The notes below the pieces were generated by a model. The model ran no database searches. It was not told where the DNA came from and worked only from the letters and a program-made list of their open reading frames with translations. Position numbers and translations under genes: made by a program. From Thiobacillus sp. (GTDB taxonomy: Bacteria; Pseudomonadota; Gammaproteobacteria; Burkholderiales; Thiobacillaceae), in contig JADFDN010000003.1 of the NCBI GenBank assembly GCA_018262815.1, forward strand, positions 1-51,714: a stretch of 51,714 bases of DNA, written 5' to 3'. Below are positions 16,096-26,000 of this stretch, piece by piece (within the stretch, counting starts at the first letter, position 1; every line of letters begins with the position of its first letter).

Positions 16096-18036
16096 TCACT
16101 GCCGCAGGATCAGCTGCAAGAATGCGCTGCGTCCGAACTCTCCCCGGATCGTCGATTGCGCGTATTCGGTGTGGCCGCCGTCGAACAGGTTCTGCAGCGC
16201 CAGGGACAATTCGGCGTTGCGATGGATGCGCCAGCCCAGGCGCGCATCCACGGCGGTATAGGCGGGCGTATGCGGATTCGGCAGGGCACCGATCCGGCGG
16301 GCCAGGATGTCGAGCTCGTGTTTCGGCGTCAGATCCCAGGACGAGCGCAGATTCCATTGATAAGCCGGATCGTTGCCCAATGCGCTCGGCCCGAACGGAT
16401 CCGTGCTGCCAGGCTTGCGCCGCAGGTCCATGTCCAGCAGCGTCAGCCCCGCGCTCAGCCGCCAGGTGCGCGCGGCCTGGAAGGTGCTCCACATCTCGAC
16501 GCCGTGCGCCGTGCCCTCCATCTCGTTGCCATAGAACAGGAAGGTCCCGCTGGCGTCGATTTCCTGGCTGCGCAGATGATCGTAGGCGGCATGGAATGCG
16601 GTCACCGAATACGACAGCCGAGGCGTAGGCTGGCCGCGGTAGCCGATTTCGTAGACGTTTGCGATCTCGGAACGCACATCGGGCCCGCCCGCCAGCAGGT
16701 AGGGCGGGACGCCCGGAACGAAGGTATCGTGGTCGAGGCGCGACGGCGCGCGCACCGCGCGCGAGGCCGCGGCCCACAGCAGGTGATCCGGGGCCGGTTT
16801 CCAAGCCAGGCGAGCGCTGGGCAGGAACTCGGTGCCGGTGTAGTCGTTGCGTTCGAGGCGTGCCCCCAGCGTCAGGCGCAAGCGAGTGCTCAGGCTGATC
16901 TCGTCCTGTACGAACACGTTCGACCAGGCCTGGTTTTCCCGGGCGGGGAGAAAGGCGACATAGGGGCTGTTGGTCACGCGGTCCTGGCTATAACGGTAGC
17001 CCGCGCCCCAGGCCAGGCTGTGCATGCCCATCGGTTGCACCGTATGCTGGAACTGCAGGTCGACGATGTCGAGCGTCTCCGAGAAGGTGGGCGGGACGAT
17101 GCGCTCGGTGCGGTCGTAATAGGCCTGCAGCATCAAGTTGGCGCCGCTCTGGAGCCGATGGTCCCAGCGCGCCGTCAGGTTCGCTCCCGACACCCGGATG
17201 GTGCCGAGCGTGAAAGGCACGCCCGTGGAAATGGTTCCCGGCGCGGGCTGGCCTTCCGCGCCGCGGTAGGCGTTGCCCTGCACCGAGAACTGGTCGCGTC
17301 CGTCGTCCCAGTCGGCGCGGAACCCGATCTGGCCCTTGTGCCAGGCGTCGTCGCGCGGGTTGCCGTCCGCCGTCTTCGTGGGGTCGATGTCGAAGTACTT
17401 GCCGTAGACGCGGACGTGGCCGTTGTCACCGAGTTTTCCGCCGTAGCGCACCGAGCCCCCGGAGTCGCGGTTGCCGGCGCCGATCGCCAGCACCCCGCCC
17501 TGGGTGTTTTTTGCGGAGCGGGTGATGACGTTGATGACGCCGTTGACCGCGTTGGTGCCCCACAGCGTGCCGCCCGGCCCGCTGATGACCTCGATGCGTT
17601 CCACGTCTTCCAGCATCACGTCCTGCACGTCCCAGAACACCCCGGAAAACAGCGGCGAATAGACCGAGCGACCGTCGATCAGCACCAGCAGCTTGTTGCG
17701 CGCGTTGCTGTTGAAGCCGCGCGCACTGATCGCATAGGCGCTCGCGCTGGCGCGTGCGACCTGCAGGTTGGGCGCCAGCCGCAGCGCGTCGGGCAGGGAA
17801 CGGGCGCCGGAGCGGCGGATGTCGTCCCCGGTGATGACGAATACGGAGGCGGCCGCATCGGTCAGCCGTTCGGCCCGCTTGGATACCGAGGTGATTTCGA
17901 TATTGACGAGTTCTTCGAGCGACAGGTCGGCCAGGTCCGGGGCAGCGGCGGCAGCCTGCCCAAGACTGAGCGCCAAGATGGCCAGCGCCAGCGGACCGGG
18001 CCCGGGATGGCGAATCGATGTGGTGTGGTCGGACAT
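16096..18036 (-). CDS. TonB-dependent outer-membrane receptor
   Basis: The 646-residue protein has a signal peptide ending near AAAA/PDLADLSLEELVNIEITSVSK (the second part being a TonB-box-like start of the mature protein). A plug domain runs to about residue 170 (VFVITGDDIRRSGARSLPDAL, LVLIDGRSVYSPLFSGVFWD, VERIEVISGPGGTLWGTNAV, NGVINVITR), then a 22-strand-type barrel ending in FGRSAFLQLILRQ with a C-terminal aromatic/hydrophobic strand. It transports or senses an unknown ligand with TonB energy. It is the first gene of the run leading to YfiR, the CHASE8 kinase, the receiver and the EAL protein, so a sensory role in that pathway is plausible. There is no signalling extension of the FecA type. 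Confidence 0.92.
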   Translation of the reverse strand: MSDHTTSIRHPGPGPLALAILALSLGQAAAAAPDLADLSLEELVNIEITSVSKRAERLTDAAASVFVITGDDIRRSGARSLPDALRLAPNLQVARASASAYAISARGFNSNARNKLLVLIDGRSVYSPLFSGVFWDVQDVMLEDVERIEVISGPGGTLWGTNAVNGVINVITRSAKNTQGGVLAIGAGNRDSGGSVRYGGKLGDNGHVRVYGKYFDIDPTKTADGNPRDDAWHKGQIGFRADWDDGRDQFSVQGNAYRGAEGQPAPGTISTGVPFTLGTIRVSGANLTARWDHRLQSGANLMLQAYYDRTERIVPPTFSETLDIVDLQFQHTVQPMGMHSLAWGAGYRYSQDRVTNSPYVAFLPARENQAWSNVFVQDEISLSTRLRLTLGARLERNDYTGTEFLPSARLAWKPAPDHLLWAAASRAVRAPSRLDHDTFVPGVPPYLLAGGPDVRSEIANVYEIGYRGQPTPRLSYSVTAFHAAYDHLRSQEIDASGTFLFYGNEMEGTAHGVEMWSTFQAARTWRLSAGLTLLDMDLRRKPGSTDPFGPSALGNDPAYQWNLRSSWDLTPKHELDILARRIGALPNPHTPAYTAVDARLGWRIHRNAELSLALQNLFDGGHTEYAQSTIRGEFGRSAFLQLILRQ

Positions 18037-18114
18037 TCCGTTCCCCTGCCGATCCGGACTGCAAGGCCGCCTGCGCGCGCATTGAATCCGGGACTGATCT
18101 GGTTGGCTGCCAGT

Positions 18115-18186
18115 CTGTAGGGTAGTGGGGGGAATTGAAGCGGGATGTCAGGGAAACCCGACAAACGTCGGGGAAAATCCCTACAG
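18115..18186. promoter_or_regulatory. Spacer with hairpin and inverted CTGTAGGG / CCCTACAG pair
   Basis: Between the LuxR-type regulator and the TonB-dependent receptor gene, CTGTAGGG (18115-18122) and its inverse CCCTACAG (18179-18186) flank a hairpin with CCCGAC and GTCGGG arms around AAAC (18157-18172). Read on the minus strand, the hairpin is followed by TTTCCC, so it may end the LuxR transcript. The outer octamers could be regulator half-sites for the receptor promoter. Both readings are inference. Confidence 0.35.
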
Positions 18187-18216
18187 GCTCTGTCGGAGCA
18201 CGCCCCGAGGCGCGCC

Positions 18217-18858
18217 CTATTCAATCGTGGTCAAGCCATGTTGAATCGCGAACTTCACCAGGCTGGGCATGTCGCCGATATCGAGCTTCTGCATGACACG
18301 GGTGCGGTAGGTTTCGACGGTCTTCGGGGAAAGCGACAGCAATTCCGCAATGAGGGCGGTCGATTTGCCCTCGACCAGCAACTGCAGCACCTGGCGCTCG
18401 CGGGAACTGAGTGCGTCGAGCGGATCGTCGCTGCTGCTGCGGAGATAGTCCTCGATCACGCTTTCGGTGATCTGGCTGCTCAGGTAGCGCTGCCCCGAAT
18501 GCACCGAGCGGATCGCCGCCAGAACCTCGTCGGCGGCGTTTTTCTTCAATACGTAGCCACGCGCCCCTGCCTGCAGGGCTCGCAGGACGTATTCGCGGTT
18601 CGAGTGCATCGAAAGCATCACCACCTGGGTGTCGGGCGATCGCTCATGGATCAGGCGGGCGGCCTCGATTCCGTTGAGTTCGGGCATCGCAATGTCCATG
18701 ACCACCACGTCCGGCGTCCGTTCGGCGACCTCGCGCAGGGCCTCGCGGCCATCGTTCGCGCAGCCCACCACGGCCAGATCCACCTGTGCGTCGATCAGGT
18801 GGCGCAGGCCCTCCGCCATCACGACATGGTCGTCTACGATCAGGACATTGATGCTCAT
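18217..18858 (-). CDS. NarL/FixJ-type LuxR-family response regulator
   Basis: The 213-residue protein has a receiver (VLIVDDHVVMAEGL, D55 in VVVMDIAMPELNG, MLSMHS, GYVLKKNAADE) and a C-terminal LuxR helix-turn-helix (ALSSRERQVLQLLVEGKS, LSPKTVETYRTRVMQKLDI). It is the DNA-binding partner of the kinase encoded immediately upstream; the two genes overlap by four bases (ATGA at 18858-18855). The target genes are unknown. The adjacent TonB-dependent receptor promoter is one candidate. Confidence 0.93.
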   Translation of the reverse strand: MSINVLIVDDHVVMAEGLRHLIDAQVDLAVVGCANDGREALREVAERTPDVVVMDIAMPELNGIEAARLIHERSPDTQVVMLSMHSNREYVLRALQAGARGYVLKKNAADEVLAAIRSVHSGQRYLSSQITESVIEDYLRSSSDDPLDALSSRERQVLQLLVEGKSTALIAELLSLSPKTVETYRTRVMQKLDIGDMPSLVKFAIQHGLTTIE

Positions 18859-21131
18859 GGCTTCCTCGTGAGTGTAACCGTCACACGCGTGCCCAGCCCG
18901 GGCTCGGAGTCGATCGCCAGCGTGCCGCCCAATGCCACCGCCCGCTCGCGCATGGTGAGCATACCCCAGCCCGGGCGATCGTTGTGCCGCGGCTGGGTGT
19001 TCGGATCGAAGCCGATGCCGTCATCGGAAATCGTCAGCGTGATCTGATCGGGCGGCTGCGCAATCTCGATTTTGACGTTTTCGGCATGCGCATGCTTGGC
19101 CAGGTTGGTCAGGGCCTCCTGCGCGATGCGGCACAGCGAGATTTCCACCGGCTTGGGCAGGCTTTCGAGATGCGTGGGGCCGCGCACCCCGACGGCGATG
19201 CCCGTTCGCCTGCTGAACTGTTCCCCGATCGCTTTCAGGGCGGGAAGCAGGCCGTAATCGTCGAGCAGCGGCGGGCGCAGGTCGGCCATCACGTCGGTGA
19301 TGACATCGACGGTGGCCTCGACCAGCCCCTGCGAGTCCTTCAGCCGCGCGCCGACCAGGCATCGGGCCGCATCCGGCAACTGGCCCAGCACGATGCTGAG
19401 ATTGATGTTGAGTGCGCTCAGGTTCTGCCCCACGCGGTCGTGCAGTTCCCGTGATAGCGCAAGTCGGCCTTCCTCGTGCAGTTCGACCATGCGATTCGAC
19501 AAGATTCGTAATTGATCGGCGTACATTTTCAGTTCGGATTCGGCATGCTTGCGCTCGGTGATGTCCATCAGGCAGTTGATGGCTCCGGTCAGCCTGCCAT
19601 GCTCGTCGCGGCGCGGAATGATGTTGACGACTGCGGCACGGCGGGAACCGTCAGGGCGCTCGATGATGATTTCGCGGTCCGCCACCGCCCTGCCCGTTCG
19701 CAGCACCTCGCCCATCGGGGACTCGGGATGTGGCATGTAGGTGCCATCGGACGCGTAAAGGCGATACGCCCCGCAAAAACGGTCGTTCTTGTCCCCGAGG
19801 TGCGGTGCGCGCCCCCACAGTTCCGTAGCCTGGCGGTTGTGGCCTTCGATGAGCCCTGACGCGTCACAGGTATACACGGCGATGGGCAGGATATCCACCA
19901 GCTCGCGGAAGCCCTGCTCGCTGATGCGCAAGGCTTCCTGCGCATGCTTGTATTCGGTGATGTCCGTCGCGATGCCGCCGACCCCGATGATCCTGCCGGC
20001 GGCGTCACGCACCGGGAATTTGCTGACCATATTGATGCTCGGACCGTGGTCGTACTTCGCGGCTTCTTCGAATTCCAGGGGCGTGCCGCTCGCCAGTACC
20101 GCATGGTCATTGGCGCTGAATGCCGCCGCCTGGTCCGGCGCAAAAAGCTCGGCGTCGGTCCTGCCGATAACCTGTTCCGCGCTCAAGCCGAAGCCCTGCT
20201 GGAATTTCGCGTTGACATGCAGGTAGCGCCCCTCGACATCCTTCAGGAAAATGACCGCCGGGCTGTGATTGAGAAAGGCCTGCAGCCGTGCCTCGCTTTC
20301 GCGCAGGCGCTCTTCGAGCTGCCGTCGCGCCGTGAGGTCGCGCGTCACCTTGGCGAAGCCGCGCAAGGCGCCGGATTCGTCGCGCATCGGCGTGATGATC
20401 ACATTCGCCCAGAATGCCGAACCATCCTTGCGCAGGCGCCAGCCTTCATCCTCGAAACGGCCCTGTGCGAGCGCAGCCTGCAATTCACGCGCGGGCTTGT
20501 CCTGCTCCACCTCCTCGCGCGGATAGAAGCGCGAGAAATGCTGGCCGATGATCTCATCGGCGAGGTAGCCCTTGATCCGTTCCGCGCCCACATTCCAGCT
20601 GGTCACCCGCCCTTCCGGGTCGAGGATGAAAATCGCGTAGTCCGCCACGCTAGCCACCAGCAGGTGGTAGGGCTCCGTGCGCTCAAACTGCTGTTTTCGC
20701 CGCTGCCATCTTTCGGTCACGTCCTCGGTTCGCGCAACAACGTGGAGCGGCGCGCCCGGGCTTGGCTTCAGCAGCGAGACGGTGCAGCGAATCCAGATCA
20801 TCGCGCCAGCCTCGGTCCGCTGGCGCATGACCAGTCTGAAGGCGGCCCGCTGGCCAGCCAGCAGTTCCTGCAGCAAGGTCTGGTATCGCGGGAAATCCTC
20901 GGGATGCGTCAGGGACTCGCAGGTTTCGGCACGCAGTTCGGTTTCGCTAAATCCTGTCATCCTTTGAAAGGCCGGATTCGTCCTGACGAACCTGCCCTGC
21001 AGGTCCGTCAGCGTGATGCCGATCGGCGCCGAATCGAAGAGCGAGCGCAGCAAGGCCCCGTGCTCGTGCTCAGCACGATGCGAGGTGAAGAACCTGCGTG
21101 CAGCATGGATGATTTGCAGAATCCTGCGCAT
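18855..21131 (-). CDS. Cytoplasmic multi-PAS histidine kinase (NarX/DegS type)
   Basis: The 758-residue protein has no membrane segment. Four PAS domains lie at about 24-140 (LFDSAPIGITLTDLQGRF), 150-270 (VADYAIFILDPEGRVTSWN), 280-395 (FLNHSPAVIFLKDVEGRYL) and 400-530 (ELVDILPIAVYTCDASGLIE), each closed by a PAC motif such as KVTRDLTARRQ or DITEYKHAQ. A HisKA_3 dimerisation domain with SRELHDRVGQNLSAL (H about 564) and an HATPase with TISDDGIGFDPN and GWGMLTMRERAVALGG follow. This kinase type phosphorylates LuxR-type regulators, and the matching regulator overlaps its 3' end. Cytoplasmic PAS sensors often read redox state or small aromatic ligands, but no cofactor-binding signature can be assigned here. 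Confidence 0.92.
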   Translation of the reverse strand: MRRILQIIHAARRFFTSHRAEHEHGALLRSLFDSAPIGITLTDLQGRFVRTNPAFQRMTGFSETELRAETCESLTHPEDFPRYQTLLQELLAGQRAAFRLVMRQRTEAGAMIWIRCTVSLLKPSPGAPLHVVARTEDVTERWQRRKQQFERTEPYHLLVASVADYAIFILDPEGRVTSWNVGAERIKGYLADEIIGQHFSRFYPREEVEQDKPARELQAALAQGRFEDEGWRLRKDGSAFWANVIITPMRDESGALRGFAKVTRDLTARRQLEERLRESEARLQAFLNHSPAVIFLKDVEGRYLHVNAKFQQGFGLSAEQVIGRTDAELFAPDQAAAFSANDHAVLASGTPLEFEEAAKYDHGPSINMVSKFPVRDAAGRIIGVGGIATDITEYKHAQEALRISEQGFRELVDILPIAVYTCDASGLIEGHNRQATELWGRAPHLGDKNDRFCGAYRLYASDGTYMPHPESPMGEVLRTGRAVADREIIIERPDGSRRAAVVNIIPRRDEHGRLTGAINCLMDITERKHAESELKMYADQLRILSNRMVELHEEGRLALSRELHDRVGQNLSALNINLSIVLGQLPDAARCLVGARLKDSQGLVEATVDVITDVMADLRPPLLDDYGLLPALKAIGEQFSRRTGIAVGVRGPTHLESLPKPVEISLCRIAQEALTNLAKHAHAENVKIEIAQPPDQITLTISDDGIGFDPNTQPRHNDRPGWGMLTMRERAVALGGTLAIDSEPGLGTRVTVTLTRKP

Positions 21132-21324
21132 GGCCGCTTCCGCTTTGTTGGGTCGGTATGAGGCCGGAATGACGCTTTTTCAGCGCGCTCCGTCTGGTCT
21201 GCCCATGATGGGCATACGCAATATACCTGCACCGATGCCCGTTGAGAAACAGCGCAGGATGGGATGGTCGCGTCAACGCCTGATGGATGCATGCCGTTGT
21301 CCAATGCGCTCGTCAGGACCGCGG

Positions 21325-22422
21325 TCATGACGACATCGTGAACTCCTGCGAGGTGATGCGATAGCTGAAGGCTGAGGGATCCAGGCTGTCCAGCATGCCG
21401 GCAGCGGTTTCGGCCTGTGGGTACATGAGGAATGGCACCGTGATCTTGCGCGAACCGGGAAGCGGCACGTCGTGCGCGGTGTTGTAGGCGAGCCAGTTCA
21501 TTTCCCACGCGCCGAACAGGCGTTTCCTGACGTCGGCCACCTTGTCGTCGGCGAGGTTCAAAGTGCCGGGCGGCTCCTCCAGCACCACCTTGCGCACATC
21601 GGCCGGATCAACCGGCACCCACCCGTGTCCGCTGACCCACACCTCGGCGCGGCAGTGTTGCGCCTTGCTGATGTCGCCGCTTTTTCCCAGACTCTTGTAG
21701 CCGAAGCGTGAATCCGCCACCCTGATTCCGTACACGTCGCGCGCCGGCAGGCCGGACGCGCGCGCGAGGCCGACATAGAGAGCGTTGAGGTCGGCGCACT
21801 TGCCGGACAGGTCGCGCGACTCGAGCATGTAGCGGATGTCTCCGCGACCGCAGCCGCGCGTCTTCGGGTTGCGGAAGGTGTTGTCGACCACCCAGTCGTA
21901 GATGGCGCGCGCCTTGGCCTGATCGGTCCGGGCGCCGCGGGTGATGTCGAGCGCGGTTGTTCTGACGATGCCGTCGGTGGGCAGCAGCCGGGTGGGCCGG
22001 GTATAGCGCTGGCGTTCGGCACGCGAGAGCGGTGCGGTGCGCCCGGCACGATCGAGGTCGATGGCACGGTCGCGCGTGGCAACGCGGCTGGTGACTTCGA
22101 TGATGGGGTGGGCGCCGGGTGCCCATTCTGCGTAGAGCATTTCGGCGCCGGTTTCCGGATTGCGCAGCAGGCGGGCTGTCAGGGCATTGCCTTGCCACAG
22201 GTTGCCCAGGTTGCGGATCCAGTCTTCTTCCTGGACCGAAGGCAGCGGCAGCCAGGCCCGTGTGGTGCCCTCGGCTTGTAGCACTTCCACGCGCGTGGTG
22301 ACATCGAACATGCGCCAGCCAAGGTCCGGCGACGGTTCGAACGCTGCCATGCCGCGGCCGGGAGGCCATATCACGCCCGCTGCAAGCGCCACGGATGACC
22401 ACAGGAATTCACGTCGTTGCAT
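21325..22422 (-). CDS. Exported transglutaminase-like protein
   Basis: The 365-residue protein begins MQRREFLWSSVALAAGVIWP, a Tat-like signal with RREFL, cleaved near GMAA. The core has the transglutaminase/cysteine-protease-like triad: Cys in LSGKCADLNALYVGLARASG, His in AQHCRAEVW and Asp in GWVPVDPADV. Such periplasmic proteins are usually of unknown substrate and may cleave or modify peptides. The gene stands alone, with about 190 bases separating it from the kinase downstream. A short C-terminal extension (TAAGMLDSLDPSAFSYRITS) follows the catalytic domain. Confidence 0.85.
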   Translation of the reverse strand: MQRREFLWSSVALAAGVIWPPGRGMAAFEPSPDLGWRMFDVTTRVEVLQAEGTTRAWLPLPSVQEEDWIRNLGNLWQGNALTARLLRNPETGAEMLYAEWAPGAHPIIEVTSRVATRDRAIDLDRAGRTAPLSRAERQRYTRPTRLLPTDGIVRTTALDITRGARTDQAKARAIYDWVVDNTFRNPKTRGCGRGDIRYMLESRDLSGKCADLNALYVGLARASGLPARDVYGIRVADSRFGYKSLGKSGDISKAQHCRAEVWVSGHGWVPVDPADVRKVVLEEPPGTLNLADDKVADVRKRLFGAWEMNWLAYNTAHDVPLPGSRKITVPFLMYPQAETAAGMLDSLDPSAFSYRITSQEFTMSS

Positions 22423-22718
22423 GGCTCACTCCTTTTCTCATGTTCAAACATCCAGCGTCGCGAACGGCACCCGCTCCGTCGCCCCGCGACAGCCGGCCGG
22501 CGACGCGGCCGATCGGGGACGGACGGGCACGCGCGCTGACCGCGATGGCGGTACCTTGAAGCCGCTTGCGGCCGTTGAGTTTTTTATAGTTGACCCCGAA
22601 CCGGAGTCCAGTGGATTCCGCTGTCGGCCTGGCGAGCCATCAATCAGCAGGATGGGCGCAGGACGGGCGAAGGGACGCGCCGCCGCGGAAGCGGGATGCC
22701 GGGTTGTGCGACGACCGG
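22423..22718. other. Gene-free gap
   Basis: These 296 bases upstream of the transglutaminase-like gene and downstream of the HicA-like gene hold no recognisable gene. In particular there is no HicB antitoxin frame next to the HicA-like gene. Confidence 0.5.
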
Positions 22719-22997
22719 TTAGGATTCCCCGGCCTGAATCTGCGACAGGCTCACCCCCGCCGACACCAGGTAATCGCGGACATGGCGCAACTCCTGCTTG
22801 GTGCAGGTGTTGCTGTTGTGGGGTCGGTGCAGGAAGCCTTCCACCCCGTTCAGCACGACGCGGAAGCTCGCCCCGTGATGCGGTTCCACTTTGGCTCCCA
22901 GATGCGTCAGCATCGATTCGACCTCGCGCCAGTGGACATTGCCGCTGACCGGGCCTTCGAAAATGGAGCGCAACAGGCTTTCATGCTTGTGACTCAT
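22719..22997 (-). CDS. HicA-family-like protein (solitary)
   Basis: The 92-residue protein reads MSHKHESLLRSIFEGPVSGN, then VHWREVESMLTHLGAKVEPH, then GASFRVVLNGVEGFLHRPHN, with a final helix QELRHVRDYLVSAGVSL. This is the dsRBD-like HicA fold as found in the solitary HicA-related proteins of proteobacteria (IFxxPVxGN and FHRPHP motifs). Classical HicA toxins have a GSHH-type active site; here the corresponding stretch is HHGASF, so nuclease activity is uncertain. No HicB gene adjoins on either side, so I do not call a toxin-antitoxin module. Confidence 0.75.
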   Translation of the reverse strand: MSHKHESLLRSIFEGPVSGNVHWREVESMLTHLGAKVEPHHGASFRVVLNGVEGFLHRPHNSNTCTKQELRHVRDYLVSAGVSLSQIQAGES

Positions 22998-23065
22998 GGC
23001 AGTGGCTCACACGACATCCGACATGTCTCCAGCATAGAACCTGGGCCGCCGCAATGCGAATCGGG

Positions 23066-26000
23066 CTAGGCGGGGCTGCCTGTCCTGCCGGCCGGCGTCA
23101 CGTGTTCGTGCAGGAAGGCCTTCAGCGCGGCCGGTGCCAGCGGCCGGCTGAACAGGTAGCCCTGCACCCCCTGGCAGCCTTCCCTGCGCAGGAACGCCAG
23201 CTGCTCCTGCGTTTCCACGCCTTCGGCAATGATGTCCAGACGCAGGCTGTGCGCCAGCTGGATGACGGCACGGACGATGGCGGCATTGTCCGGATCGGTA
23301 TTGACGTCGCGAACGAAGGAGCGATCGATCTTGAGCCGGTCGACTGCGATGCGCTTGAGATAGCTGAGCGATGAATAGCCGGTGCCGAAGTCGTCGATGG
23401 CCAGGCGTACGCCCAGCGCCTTCAGCTGTCGCACGGTGTCCAGGGTGTTTTCCACATCCTGCAGCAGGATGGATTCGGTCAGCTCCAGTTCCAGCAGGTG
23501 CGGAGGCAGGCCGCTTCGCTCCAGTGCGCCGGCGACGGTTTCGATCAGGCCGGCACGGCGGAACTGCAGCGCGGACAGATTGACCGAGATGGTCAGGTCG
23601 GGCCATCCGGCCTGCCGCCAGCCCTGTGCCTGGCGGCAGGCTTCCTCCATCACCCAGGCACCGATCGGCACGATGAGCCCGCAGTCTTCGGCCACCGCGA
23701 TGAAGCGGGCCGGCACGACTTCGCCCAGTTCCGGATTGTTCCAGCGCAGCAAGGCCTCCATGCCGGTCACCCTGCCGCTGGCGATTTCCAGCTGGGGCTG
23801 GTAATGCAGGTAGAACTCGGCGCGGAAGAGCGCCTGGCTCAGGCGGTTCTGCAGCAGCAGGTGCTCCTGCGCCTGCTGGTTCATCTTGTCGTCGAAGAAG
23901 CGGTAGATGTTGCGGCCGGCGTCCTTGGCGTTGTACATCGCGGTGTCGGCCTTCTGCAGCAGTCCGTCGAAGTCCTTGCCGTCCTCGGGATAGACCGCGA
24001 TGCCGATGCTGCAGGAGGTGTTCAGCACATGGCCGTTGATTTCCACCGGCTCGGCCAGGTGCGTCAGGATGTGGCTGGCGATTCGTTCAACGGTTTCCAG
24101 GTCGGGAATGTCGTGCAGCAGCAGGATGAATTCGTCGCCGCCCTGGCGGCTGATGGTGTCGCTCTCGCGGGTGCAGCGCGACAGCCGCGTCACGGCCTTC
24201 AGCAGCAGTTGATCGCCCGCCACATGCCCCAGCGTGTCGTTCACCACCTTGAAGTTGTCGAGATCGAGGAACAGCATGGCCACGTGCGAGCGCGATCGAT
24301 CGGCCATGGCCACGGCCTGCTCGAAGCGGTCGCGCAGCAGCACGCGGTTGGGCAGGCCGGTGAGCACATCGTGGTGTGCCAGGAATTCGATGCGGGCCTC
24401 GGCCTGCCTGCGCTCGGTGATGTCCCGGTCGACTCCCTGGAATCCGATCAGTTGTCCGGTTTCGCTGAACAGCGCCGACGCGCTGGATTCGAACATGCGA
24501 TAGCTGCCGCTGCGATGGCGCCAGCGCAGCACGATATTGCGCCAGCCCTCCTGGGTGGCGATCGCATTCATGAAGGTTTTATGGTGCAGCGGCAGGTCGT
24601 CCGGATGCACCAGGCTGGTGGGGTCCATGGCAAGGAACGCGTCGACCGAATATCCCAGGTTGGCGATGCCCCGCTGATTGCTGTAGGTATGGCGCCCCTG
24701 GATATCGAGCGACCAGATCCAGTCGGCGGAGTGTTCCGCCATGGCGCGGAAACGCGCCTCGCTTTCGCGCAGCGCCTTTTCGGCGCGCCGGCGTTCGGTG
24801 ATGTCCACGAAATTGACGACCGCCCCCACCAGTTCGCCATTGCGGTACATGGGGCGGGACCAGTACTCCACCGGGAAGCTGCTGCCGTCCTTGCGCCAGT
24901 GCACTTCGTTGTCGACGTGCGTAGACTGCCCTTGCAGCGTGGAGCAGCGGATATGGCAATGCTCCTTGGGATACGGCTGCCCGTCCGGGTGGGTGTGATG
25001 GATGAGAGCGTGCACGCTCTTGCCGAGCATTTCCGCCTCGGTGTAGCCCAGCATGTCGAGGCAGGCCGGGTTGACGAAGGTGCACAGGCCCTGGGTGTCG
25101 ACGCCGAAAATGGCCTCGGGCGAAGCGTCGAGCAGCATGCGGAAGCGCGCCTCGCTTTCGCGCAGGGCCGCCAGCGAGGCGCGATGGCTGATCGCCACGC
25201 CGAGATCGGCCGCCAGCTTTTCCAGCAGCATCACTTTTTCCAGGCCGAAGGTGTGCGCTTCGTGGCTGAATATGTTGAGCACGCCGACCACCCGGCCATT
25301 CACCCGGAGCGGCATGCTGGCCGACGCACGATACCCCTGCGCACGCGCGCGCTCCCGCCACGGCGCGAAGCGCTGGTTGATCTCGGTATCGTTGTTGATC
25401 ACCGGGGTGCCCATGCGGATTGCGGTTCCGGTCGGCCCCCGGCCCTGCGAAGAGTCGTCGCAACGGGTATCCGCCGGGGTGAGCGCATCCCGGGAGAATC
25501 CGGCTTCGGCCACCGGGCGCACTGTTTTGCCGCCTTCATCCACCAGTCCGATCCAGGCCATGCGAAACAGGTCGTCCCGGACCAGTTCCTCGCAGATGCG
25601 CGCCATCAGGTCCTGCTCGGACAGATCCGCCATCAGCATCTGGTTGACCGCCGCGATCGCCTGCAGGAGCAGATTGCGGCGCTGCAGCGCGAGCGCTTCC
25701 TGCTTCTGCTCCGTCACCTCGCGCAGGCTGCCGACCATGCGCAAGGGCTTGCCGTTGTCGTCGCGTTCCACCACCTTGCCACGGTTCTGGACCCACAGCA
25801 CGCTGCCATCCGCATGCCTGATGCGGTGTTCGCAATCGAAGGCCGGTTTGCCGTGCAGGCAGCCCTGGATTTCGCTCATCACCTTTTCCCGCTCGGATTC
25901 GTACACGCGGGCGAGCGCCTTTTGCCAGGTGTGCTCATGCCATCTCGGGTTCAGCCCCATCAGCCGCGCCCACTGCGCGTTGTGCCGCACCCGTCCGCTT

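Noticed and set aside
16156-18120. 654-codon plus-strand open frame
   Set aside because: Antisense to the TonB-dependent receptor, with no recognisable motif.
22719-22997. HicAB toxin-antitoxin module
   Set aside because: No HicB frame on either side, and the active-site stretch differs from classical HicA. Kept only as a HicA-like solitary protein.
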